Translations under genes and position numbers: made by a program
Shown: positions 34,336-41,020 of the stretch, one piece after another
Position numbering within the stretch: position 1 is the first letter of the stretch
Layout: each line of letters begins with the position of its first letter
Notes under the pieces: model-generated
The model's database searches: none
Told to the model about the DNA's origin: nothing
Seen by the model: the letters and a program-made list of their open reading frames with translations, nothing else
NCBI GenBank assembly: GCA_947179295.1
Contig: CAMXAZ010000001.1
Coordinates: 62,001-126,000, forward strand
DNA length: 64,000 bases
Direction of reading: 5' to 3'
Source of the DNA: an uncultured Muribaculaceae bacterium
Lineage (GTDB): Bacteria > Bacteroidota > Bacteroidia > Bacteroidales > Muribaculaceae

Positions 34336-35412
34336 ATGCGTTATTCCTACATATTTCCGCGCCTTTTCGTCCAACTCATACTGCTGCCGTTGGTGCTGCT
34401 CGGTCTGCTGACCGGATGCGGCAACGATGAAGAGTTTCTGATCAAATGTGACATCAAGGGGCTCGGCAACAAGGGGGTAGAGATTTTCTATGCCGACCGC
34501 GGGCTGCACCGTGCCTCTTTCCATCCGGCCGATGACAAGGTGACGTTGCGCGGAAGTTCGCAGGAGCCGGTGTTTGTCGATGTCTTTACGGTCGACGGTG
34601 AGTGGCTGTTCGGCTGCGTGGTCCGTAACGGCGATGACCTTGAAGTGAAGATGTCACTTGCCGATCCGTCAAAGATCGAGATCAAGGGAAACGATGACTC
34701 CAAAAGGTATGCCGCCTTCCTGTCGGCCAACGACTCGATACTGCGCGGCGGTGACGCGGCGGCAGTCAATGCCTTGATAGCCCGCGAGGTGCGTGAGCAT
34801 CCGTCATACATATCTTCTGCCATGCTCCTTGCCACCAGATTCAATGCCCGCGGCTATGAACTGCTTGCCGATTCGCTCATCAACACTCTGACGCCCGAAG
34901 CGCGTCCGGAGGGAGTCATTGGCGGTTTTGCCGGGCTGGTAGGCGAACAGCTCACGCCCGCAGTGCGCGCCGATGTGCGCACCATGACTTTCCGTGCCGC
35001 ACCTGACACGGTGGTCCGCTATGTCCCGGCCATGCAGAGCTACAGTCTGCTGGCCTTCGTTGGCCGGTCAAAGCATGACAGCATACGCTCGGTGCTCCGT
35101 GAAATGCACACCACGCTTCCCAAGAAACGCTTCACGGAGATTGAGATGACCGTGATGTCTGACAGCGCCACATGGGCGGCCTCGATCCGCCGCGACAGCG
35201 CCAAGTGGGTGCAGGCATGGCTCCCCGGCGGTGTGGCCCACAATGCCGTGAGAGCCGTCCAGGTGCCTTACGTGCCCTTCTTTATCGTGACTGACAGTCT
35301 CGGCCATCAGATCTATCGCGGAGGCTCGGTCAGCGCTGCGTCAGACACTCTGCGCTCGCGTCTCGCGCCCTATTTCCGTAGTGACACGCCGGCTGACTCC
35401 ATAGCCGACTGA
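34336..35412 (+). CDS. lipoprotein, DUF4369-like
   Basis: About 358 residues from ATG 34336 (MRYSYIFPRL); an in-frame ATG at 34276 lies upstream of the promoter box. The lipobox ends at C28 (LLTGCGNDEEF), and the acidic residues right after it suggest a surface location. The N-terminal 110 residues (FLIKCDIKGLGNKGVEIFYAD and later beta strands) resemble the DUF4369 domain found before thioredoxin-like domains in Bacteroidota. The C-terminal part (about 260-345, VQVPYVPFFIVTDSLGHQIYRG) has a thioredoxin-like ending but no CxxC. Function unknown. Confidence 0.6.
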   Translation: MRYSYIFPRLFVQLILLPLVLLGLLTGCGNDEEFLIKCDIKGLGNKGVEIFYADRGLHRASFHPADDKVTLRGSSQEPVFVDVFTVDGEWLFGCVVRNGDDLEVKMSLADPSKIEIKGNDDSKRYAAFLSANDSILRGGDAAAVNALIAREVREHPSYISSAMLLATRFNARGYELLADSLINTLTPEARPEGVIGGFAGLVGEQLTPAVRADVRTMTFRAAPDTVVRYVPAMQSYSLLAFVGRSKHDSIRSVLREMHTTLPKKRFTEIEMTVMSDSATWAASIRRDSAKWVQAWLPGGVAHNAVRAVQVPYVPFFIVTDSLGHQIYRGGSVSAASDTLRSRLAPYFRSDTPADSIAD

Positions 35413-35496
35413 GCCGCAGTCTGTAAGACAGACAATAAAAAGGGGCTGAAGAGCGTTATGAGTAGGCATGATTACCATAACATGACCTCTTAGAAA

Positions 35497-36894
35497 ATGA
35501 AAACACTCCTCGGCATAGTTCTCATGTCAGCCCTCACTCTCATCCTCGGCGGATGTATAGAGGACGGCATCGACACATCTCCTTCCTCACAGCCCGATTT
35601 TTCAGTAGACACCCTCTATCTGGGCACCGTATTCACCGGACAGCCTACTCCGACAAGCCGCTTCAAGGTCTACAACAGGCATAACCGGATTATCAGCATC
35701 AGTGACATCGCCATCCGTGGCGGCAGTCAGGTTTTCCGCCTGAACGTCGACGGCTTTGCCGGCGAAAGTTTCCACAATGTGGAGATACGGCCCAAGGATT
35801 CGATCTTCGTGTTTGTCGAGGCTACCCTCGCGCCCAACGGACGCCCTGAACTTACGGAAATCAACCAGATAATAGACTTTACCACTAACGGCGTGACCCG
35901 CAGCGTGGTCATCAATGCCGAGGGGCAGGACGTCAGACGTCTGAACGGAGAGATCATTGACACCGACACCCGCTTCGATGCCGTCTATCCCTATCAGATC
36001 TTCGATTCGCTCGTGGTCAGCCCCGGAGCCACTCTGACTCTCGCTCCAGGCACCACTCTGCATTTCCATGACAAGGCCTATTGCCGCGTAGAGGGCACTC
36101 TCGTCAGCGAAGGCACCTCGGAACTGCCGGTGAATTTCTGCGGCGACCGCACCGGCAATGTAGTGGGGCAGATCTCCTTCGACCTCATGGCCTCGCAGTG
36201 GCGCGGACTGGAGTTCGCTCCCGAAAGCCGCGGCAACAGGCTCAGCCACACCATTGTCCGCAACACCGAGACGGGAGTCCTTGCCGATTCGCTTTCGCAG
36301 GTCTCCTTGCTCAACTGCCGTCTGCGCAACAGCGCCGGCTACACTCTGCGCTCCAGATATGCCGATCTGCAGATAGTGGGCTGCGAACTTGCAGAGGCTG
36401 CTGACGGTGTTCTCTCGCTCACAGGCGGAAAAGCAGTGGTCAACCACACTACCATAGCCAACTACTATCTCTTCGCCGCCCTGCGCGGGCCGTCAGTGCA
36501 GTTTGACCACTACAATGCCGAAAGTGACAACGGATCATCCATGCCTTATCTGACAGCTGATTTCACCAACAGCATCATCTATGGTAACGGCACAGACCTG
36601 TCAGTGGGCGATTTCTCCGGCTCTATGGTCACTCTGCGCCGCTGCCTGCTGAAGAGCGCCGGAGAAGACGATGACAATTTCATCACTTGCATCTGGGACA
36701 CTGATCCGCTCTACTATACCGTGCGCAGCGACTACTATTTCGACTATCGTCTGCAACCCGACTCTCCGGCTCTCGGAGCGGCTGACCCGGAACTGATTCT
36801 GCCGGAAGCCTCGGTAGATTTCTATGGAGTCAGCCGTCTGCAGGAAGCCCCCAATCTCGGCGCCTATCAGGCCGCCGGCGAGCAGGATCACTGA
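35497..36894 (+). CDS. lipoprotein with a right-handed beta-helix
   Basis: A 465-residue lipoprotein (lipobox LGG-C20, then IEDGID). Residues 35-160 look like an Ig-like beta domain (FKVYNRHNRIISISDIAIRGG). From about 185 to 380 a series of short hydrophobic strands (RLSHTIVRNTETGVLAD, VSLLNCRLRNSAGYTLRS, LQIVGCELAEAADGVLS) is the pattern of a right-handed parallel beta-helix. The end, AVDFYGVSRLQEAPNLGAYQ-like, is typical of choice-of-anchor polysaccharide-binding proteins. Surface binding or cleavage of a polysaccharide is possible; no catalytic residue can be named. It lies 84 bases after the previous lipoprotein gene, with which it may be cotranscribed. Confidence 0.7.
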   Translation: MKTLLGIVLMSALTLILGGCIEDGIDTSPSSQPDFSVDTLYLGTVFTGQPTPTSRFKVYNRHNRIISISDIAIRGGSQVFRLNVDGFAGESFHNVEIRPKDSIFVFVEATLAPNGRPELTEINQIIDFTTNGVTRSVVINAEGQDVRRLNGEIIDTDTRFDAVYPYQIFDSLVVSPGATLTLAPGTTLHFHDKAYCRVEGTLVSEGTSELPVNFCGDRTGNVVGQISFDLMASQWRGLEFAPESRGNRLSHTIVRNTETGVLADSLSQVSLLNCRLRNSAGYTLRSRYADLQIVGCELAEAADGVLSLTGGKAVVNHTTIANYYLFAALRGPSVQFDHYNAESDNGSSMPYLTADFTNSIIYGNGTDLSVGDFSGSMVTLRRCLLKSAGEDDDNFITCIWDTDPLYYTVRSDYYFDYRLQPDSPALGAADPELILPEASVDFYGVSRLQEAPNLGAYQAAGEQDH

Positions 36895-36942
36895 AACCGG
36901 CCGGCACCGAAGTCATCAAAAGTTCAAAAGTCAAGAAAAGCA

Positions 36943-36971
36943 ACGAAGGGCATCATCACGATGCCCTTCGT
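36943..36971 (+). terminator. terminator hairpin after the beta-helix lipoprotein gene
   Basis: A perfect 12-bp stem (36943-36954 with 36960-36971) with a 5-base loop lies 48 bases after the stop. There is no immediate T-run, but A/T-rich sequence follows. Confidence 0.65.
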
Positions 36972-37011
36972 CGGTAGTAACAATTTGTCTGTAAAAAATT
37001 TTTTGATTTTA

Positions 37012-37145
37012 GTCTTGGATCCCTTTCGATTGTAGATTGCAGGGCTCAAGCAAACCCTGAGGATCAAGACTCACGTAAAATCAGTGGTTATATGAGTTGC
37101 TGTGGAACCACAAAGTCATTTTGAGGTTACGGGTCAAAATTTTTT
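37012..37145 (+). ncRNA. candidate structured small RNA
   Basis: Three stems follow one another. The first pairs 37012-37022 with 37061-37070 (one bulge) and encloses CAGGG/CCCTG (37040-37044 with 37055-37059). The second pairs GTGGTT 37084-37089 with AACCAC 37106-37111. The third pairs ATTTTGA 37118-37124 with TCAAAAT 37134-37140 and runs into TTTTTG, the form of a rho-independent terminator on the plus strand. No exact promoter box is seen upstream and I do not recognise an RNA family, so this remains a candidate. Confidence 0.35.
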
Positions 37146-37311
37146 GTGGAAATGCGGTGAGAGAATTTAGATAGTTTTTGAAAATTGTGATTGAGCTATA
37201 TGAATGTAGAATCGAGTTAAATTTCAATTTTGTGATAGCAAAAATAACTAAAAAAATTACCCCCCCCCGAAATATTTAACACATTTTAACTAATTTATGT
37301 GAAATATTTTA

Positions 37312-38364
37312 TTATTCTGCAATTGTCGTCAAAAGATCGGCTTCCGGCGATTTCCTTTGATTGAATAACCACCGGCATACCGGAGTCAGGCGATAGGCAT
37401 AATCGAAGGAATACATATGTTCGCTGCCTTTGCCGTCAGCCGGAAGAACAGTCTTTGATTCGAAATTGATGATGTTGATCGGAGCGCCTTTGGCAAGGAG
37501 TGCCGAAGCGAGTGAATCCTGTTCGGCTTGCGGAAGTCTCGCACTCCACTCGGCATACTCATATTTTACCCCGGCCCGGTCTGCGGCTTCTTCAAGGGCT
37601 CCGAAGGTACCGGCCTTGCCTGCGGTTATGAATGCGAATTTATGCTTTACGAGTTCGGGGAAAGTCGAGCTGTCCCAGTGGCAGTCAACAAACATTGATG
37701 CAGCGAATACATCGGGATAAGTGACATTGTAGTACATCGAGATCATTCCGCCCATTGACTGGCCGGTTGTGTAAAGTCTGTTCATGTCCACCTGATTGCC
37801 GGAGGCTACCTCACGTAGCAGACGGATAACCATATCAACCTCATCGGTGTGCTCATAGGCATCATTGACGGCCACACCTGTGTACTGAGGCACAAGCACG
37901 AAACACGGATTCTCGGCCTGCCACCGGTCGGTAGCCCAGACCAGCGCTCCGTAGCCCTGGGTAAGCGGGCGTGTCACATCGGTTCCGGGTGTACTTGCAT
38001 CGGCCATGAACAGAACGAGCGGATATTCTTTGTCCTTCTGCATGTTTTTGGGTGTGAAGAGATTGTAGTGGAGAGTCTTGCCTGTCTCGGCATCTGTATA
38101 GGTGAGCTGTTTGAATTCGGGCACCTCGGCCTTGATCATGGCCTGCAGGATGGAGTCGCCGCTTTTGTCGATTACAGGACCGCCGCCTGGAGTTCCAAGC
38201 TGCGGGCCGCCGGGTTTGCCTCCTTTTTTAGGTGCTGACTGCATAGATTCAGCGTTTTCGGTCTGTGATGTTGCTGCTTTATTGCCACATGATGCCAGCA
38301 TCGGCAATGTGCATGTTCCGCTCATAGCGGCAATGGCTACGAATGCCAGTTTTTTCAGTCTCAT
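37312..38364 (-). CDS. lipoprotein alpha/beta hydrolase (esterase or peptidase-like)
   Basis: A 350-residue lipoprotein (lipobox LAS-C26) with a Gly/Pro/Lys-rich linker (45-65) and an alpha/beta hydrolase domain from about 85. The nucleophile is S203 in TTGQSMGGMIS and the likely catalytic His is H316 in GKGSEHMYSFDYAYR, the ending usual for prolyl-oligopeptidase/PHB-depolymerase-like esterases. Its control region carries the same 21-bp-phased direct repeat found before the RND and TonB-receptor genes, so it probably belongs to the LytTR regulon. By analogy with siderophore esterases such as Fes and IroE it might open ferric siderophores, but this is speculation. Confidence 0.82.
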   Translation of the reverse strand: MRLKKLAFVAIAAMSGTCTLPMLASCGNKAATSQTENAESMQSAPKKGGKPGGPQLGTPGGGPVIDKSGDSILQAMIKAEVPEFKQLTYTDAETGKTLHYNLFTPKNMQKDKEYPLVLFMADASTPGTDVTRPLTQGYGALVWATDRWQAENPCFVLVPQYTGVAVNDAYEHTDEVDMVIRLLREVASGNQVDMNRLYTTGQSMGGMISMYYNVTYPDVFAASMFVDCHWDSSTFPELVKHKFAFITAGKAGTFGALEEAADRAGVKYEYAEWSARLPQAEQDSLASALLAKGAPINIINFESKTVLPADGKGSEHMYSFDYAYRLTPVCRWLFNQRKSPEADLLTTIAE

Positions 38365-38443
38365 AATAATTTTGCGATCAGTTGATTTATGGATGATTGT
38401 TGAAATAGGCGGGTATATTTGTTTAATAAGACCTTATCAGGGG

Positions 38444-38451
38444 CAAAAGTT
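38444..38451 (-). promoter_or_regulatory. possible -7 box for the hydrolase gene
   Basis: AACTTTTG (minus strand, 38451-38444) resembles TAnnTTTG. The nearer half-site of the direct repeat lies where the -33 box should be, the layout expected of an activated promoter. Confidence 0.4.
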
Positions 38452-38472
38452 TAGCCATATTATAATATATGG

Positions 38473-38502
38473 TGGTGAAATGCCCGAAAATGCGGGTGAA
38501 CG
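38473..38502 (-). promoter_or_regulatory. LytTR-type direct repeat before the hydrolase gene
   Basis: On the minus strand CGTTCACCC (38502-38494) and ATTTCACCA (38481-38473) are in direct repeat with starts 21 bp apart. The first half-site is identical to the first half-site before the xusA-like gene. Confidence 0.5.
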
Positions 38503-38535
38503 CACGTGGGCTGAGTCGGATGCCTCGATGTAACA

Positions 38536-38568
38536 ACGGCTACCCCCGCACTCGGAGGGGGCAGCCGT
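38536..38568 (-). terminator. strong hairpin after the two-component/PepSY operon
   Basis: ACGGCT.CCCCC (38536-38547) pairs with GGGGG.AGCCGT (38557-38568) with one A-C mismatch. On the minus strand it lies downstream of the PepSY-like gene; only TTGTTAC follows, so the T-run is weak. Confidence 0.65.
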
Positions 38569-38591
38569 CAGTATGAATCAGCGTGGGTTGT

Positions 38592-38627
38592 GCTGTGAGA
38601 GATGTATATGCTGTGAGAGATGTATAT
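38592..38627. repeat. tandem duplication of 18 bp
   Basis: GCTGTGAGAGATGTATAT is present twice without a gap (38592-38609, 38610-38627), in the 3' region of the PepSY-like gene. Confidence 0.95.
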
Positions 38628-38651
38628 ATGTGTCAGTAGTGGCAGGGAAGC

Positions 38652-39125
38652 TTATCTGCGTCCACGCTGACCTTTTGCCTTGCCGCCGCTACGTTCGGTC
38701 AGGGGCTTGGCATCTTCAGTCAGTTTAAGCTCGGTGCCGTTTGAAAGCTCCACCTCGTAGCCGCCGCGCTTGCGCGAGATCTCTACGATTTTCTGGCCTG
38801 AATAGTTTGCTGACACGTGTTTTGATATGGCGGCTGGTATTATCGCTGCAGGCACGGCATTGCCTTTGGCTGCTTTGACTTCTTTCCAGTCACCGTTGTC
38901 GCGGAAGTCGACTTCGGCTCCGCTTGTAAGGTCTATTTCATATTCCATACCGCGGCGGCCCTGGTCTTTCTCTGCTTTCTTCACATTGTCGCCGGGAAAA
39001 TGTTTTGCCAGAAATGTCAGGGCGGCTTTGGGGAGTTCGGACTGTGCGATAGGAGTTCCGGCATAGACAAATGCCGACATGGATGTAGCGATGCCTGCGA
39101 GCATTGTAATGATTGTTCTTTTCAT
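38652..39125 (-). CDS. PepSY-like periplasmic protein
   Basis: A 157-residue exported protein (signal peptide about 1-22, ending VYAG). Two PepSY-like (DUF2874-type) repeats are visible: LPKAALTFLAKHFPGDNVKKAEKD through EYEIDLTSGAEVDF, and IPAAISKHVSANYSGQKIVEISR through YEVELSNGTELKL. The C-terminus is a basic Gly/Lys/Arg tail. PepSY-like proteins of this type are often coupled to sensor kinases; here the ATG overlaps the response-regulator stop by 4 bases (ATGA), so it is made with the two-component system. It may sense or buffer a periplasmic ligand for the kinase. Confidence 0.85.
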   Translation of the reverse strand: MKRTIITMLAGIATSMSAFVYAGTPIAQSELPKAALTFLAKHFPGDNVKKAEKDQGRRGMEYEIDLTSGAEVDFRDNGDWKEVKAAKGNAVPAAIIPAAISKHVSANYSGQKIVEISRKRGGYEVELSNGTELKLTEDAKPLTERSGGKAKGQRGRR

Positions 39126-39841
39126 TTTGAACTGGTGTTATTTGTTTTGAAGATGTTATACAGGGTTTGAAATGAATCGTTGTAGGTTCTGCCTACAGGA
39201 ATGGTTTTCGAAACATTGTGGATGTATATTTTTTTGTTTGAGAAACTGCTGATAGCTGCTAACGGAACTATGAATGAGCGATGGACTCTGATAAATTTTT
39301 CAGACGGCAGCATGGTCTCTACCTCCTTCATTGTGATTTGTGAGATCACCGTGGGCAGATCCTGGCGGTAGACTTTGATATAATTGTCCATTGCTTCGAT
39401 GTATTTGACCGTGTCAAGCGCGACAACAACATTTTTGTGCTCGGCTTTCAGGCTTATGCTTTCAGGCTGCGACTGCTGTTCCCTGATCTTGGTTCTCCAT
39501 AGCAGAGCCTTTTCAACCGCTCTTTCGAAGCGCGGATAGAAGATTGGTTTGTGGAGAAAATCCACGGCATCGACATTGAACCCGTCAATGGCATATTGGG
39601 AATATGCTGTGGTGAAGATCAGTGTTGTGCCTGCCGGCAGGCCCTTTGCGAGTTCAATACCGTTGTGGGAATTCATTTCAATGTCAAGAAACACGATGTC
39701 AGGTTGCGTGGCATTGATCCGTTCAATCCCTTTGAGCGGAGAGGTGAAACACTCCAGGGAGATATTGCCGTATCGGTTGCAATATTCGTTTATGATACTT
39801 AAGGCAATCGGTTCGTCATCTATGGCTATGCAGTGTGTCAT
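39122..39841 (-). CDS. LytTR-family response regulator
   Basis: A 239-residue regulator: receiver domain 1-120 with phosphoacceptor D53 (IVFLDIEMNSHNGIELA) and the acidic D8-D9 pair, then a LytTR DNA-binding domain, about 135-235 (YIEAMDNYIKVYRQD, FIRVHRSFIVPLAAI). LytTR regulators bind pairs of 9-bp direct repeats about two helical turns apart; three such pairs occur in the neighbourhood. Starts 2 bases after the kinase stop. Confidence 0.95.
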   Translation of the reverse strand: MTHCIAIDDEPIALSIINEYCNRYGNISLECFTSPLKGIERINATQPDIVFLDIEMNSHNGIELAKGLPAGTTLIFTTAYSQYAIDGFNVDAVDFLHKPIFYPRFERAVEKALLWRTKIREQQSQPESISLKAEHKNVVVALDTVKYIEAMDNYIKVYRQDLPTVISQITMKEVETMLPSEKFIRVHRSFIVPLAAISSFSNKKIYIHNVSKTIPVGRTYNDSFQTLYNIFKTNNTSSK

Positions 39842-39843
39842 TT

Positions 39844-40860
39844 TTAAGAGCCTCCAAGATTTATTACAAGTTCGACAGTAAAAATATCGTTTTTCTCAGT
39901 GATGGATAGCCGGTGTCCGTCAGGGTAGCTGATAGCCAGCCGGCGCCGGCAGTTTTCAATTCCGAGATGCTCACCGATGCGTTTCACGGGGAAGATCCGG
40001 TTGCGTGTGTTGAAATAAAGCACTCCGTCGCTCTCGGAGAGCGAGATGTCGATGGTGCTTTCTTCCTCAGTGGAGATGCCGTGTTTGAAACAGTTTTCCA
40101 CAAAGGTGACAATAAGCATCGGAGGCACTTTAAGGGAACTGTCTCTGATGTTGATGTTGAGGTTGACATGCGTGTTGCCGTTCAGCCGCAACGACTGCAA
40201 GCCGACATATTGTCTGATATAGTCAGCCTCCTCGGCAAGAGGAACAAACTCAAGCTGTGCGGTGGTGTGGATATAGCGCATCATTGAGATGAATTTTTCC
40301 AAAGAAGGAAGCGCATTATCGTTTTTAGTCAGAAACAGTCCATACAGCGAATTGAGTGTGTTGAACATGAAATGAGGCTTGATCTGGGCTTTATACAAGT
40401 CTATCTCGGCCCGGTCTCTCTGGGCTTCAACTTCTCTGTGGCGGGAGCGCTGGATCTCGGTCTGGGTAAACAGTCCGACGGCAAAACTAAAGGCTTCTAC
40501 AATCATGAAAAGAGACCAGACTGCCTGCTGATACTGCTTTACGGACGGAAACAGTCTGACTACACCTTCGTCATATATGTTCGGCTTGGGGGTGTAAAGT
40601 GAAACTGCTGAAAAGCAATATGTCACAGCCAGTGACAGAAGTATGATTATTATACCGACGGCTTTATTTTTGTCGCCCTTGAATAGAAATGGGACTGTCA
40701 GACAGCGGTTGAGAAAATACAGGCAGTAAAGCCATATTCCCAGTGATACGATGTAGCTTTGAAAATTATGATACCACCGTTCAATCGGAAACATGATCAT
40801 CATTACCGGCAGAACGGCAAGACAGAACACTAAATCTATGTATTTGGGCAAATTCTTCAT
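39844..40860 (-). CDS. LytS/YehU-type sensor histidine kinase
   Basis: A 338-residue membrane kinase with four predicted helices (about 10-26, 36-50, 66-86, 111-131), no obvious periplasmic sensor domain, a short coiled coil, and a His_kinase module with H163 (QIKPHFMFNTLNSLYG) and an ATPase part with LIVTFVENCFKHGIS and LGIENCRRRL. It would phosphorylate the adjacent LytTR regulator. With such small loops it may sense the membrane or receive its signal from the PepSY-like partner. TAACTTTG (40884-40877) is a likely -7 box, leaving a leader of about 10 bases. Confidence 0.94.
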   Translation of the reverse strand: MKNLPKYIDLVFCLAVLPVMMIMFPIERWYHNFQSYIVSLGIWLYCLYFLNRCLTVPFLFKGDKNKAVGIIIILLSLAVTYCFSAVSLYTPKPNIYDEGVVRLFPSVKQYQQAVWSLFMIVEAFSFAVGLFTQTEIQRSRHREVEAQRDRAEIDLYKAQIKPHFMFNTLNSLYGLFLTKNDNALPSLEKFISMMRYIHTTAQLEFVPLAEEADYIRQYVGLQSLRLNGNTHVNLNINIRDSSLKVPPMLIVTFVENCFKHGISTEEESTIDISLSESDGVLYFNTRNRIFPVKRIGEHLGIENCRRRLAISYPDGHRLSITEKNDIFTVELVINLGGS

Positions 40861-40920
40861 CAGCCTGGTTTTACGGCAAAGTTAAATATTTTATTTTTAA
40901 TGTGATAAGGGGCTTTGTGC

Positions 40921-40950
40921 CGTTGGCCATCATTTAAAATGCGTTAGCCA
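40921..40950 (+). promoter_or_regulatory. LytTR-type direct repeat between the kinase and RND genes
   Basis: CGTTGGCCA (40921-40929) and CGTTAGCCA (40942-40950) differ at one base and start exactly 21 bp apart. It is the best-conserved of the three pairs and lies in the divergent promoter region, so it may control both the RND gene and the kinase operon. A possible RND -7 box GAAATTTG is at 40992-40999. Confidence 0.6.
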
Positions 40951-41020
40951 TTTTATTAAAAGACAGCTGATGAGATTAAAGGTTTAATCACGAAATTTGC
41001 TTTGAAATTCTTGAATTGCC

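Larger units (their letters stand above)
36895..37311. other. 417-bp gene-free region with several hairpins
   Basis: No protein-coding frame is convincing. Besides the terminator above it holds the hairpin cluster 37012-37145 (listed as a possible small RNA), a run of nine C at 37260-37268, and two copies of GAAATATTT (37269-37277, 37301-37309) next to the hydrolase stop. The right half is strongly AT-rich compared with the genes around it. Confidence 0.7.

Noticed and set aside
35455..35481. GTTATG/CATAAC inverted repeat before the beta-helix lipoprotein gene
   Set aside because: Six-base arms with a 15-base spacer are within chance expectation and no partner site was seen elsewhere.
36895..37311. 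tRNA or known riboswitch in the long gap
   Set aside because: No cloverleaf with TTCRA arm or recognised riboswitch core could be found by eye.
40861..41020. CATTTAAAATG near-palindrome as a Fur box
   Set aside because: Too short and not close to the 19-bp Fur consensus; the flanking direct repeats explain the site better.
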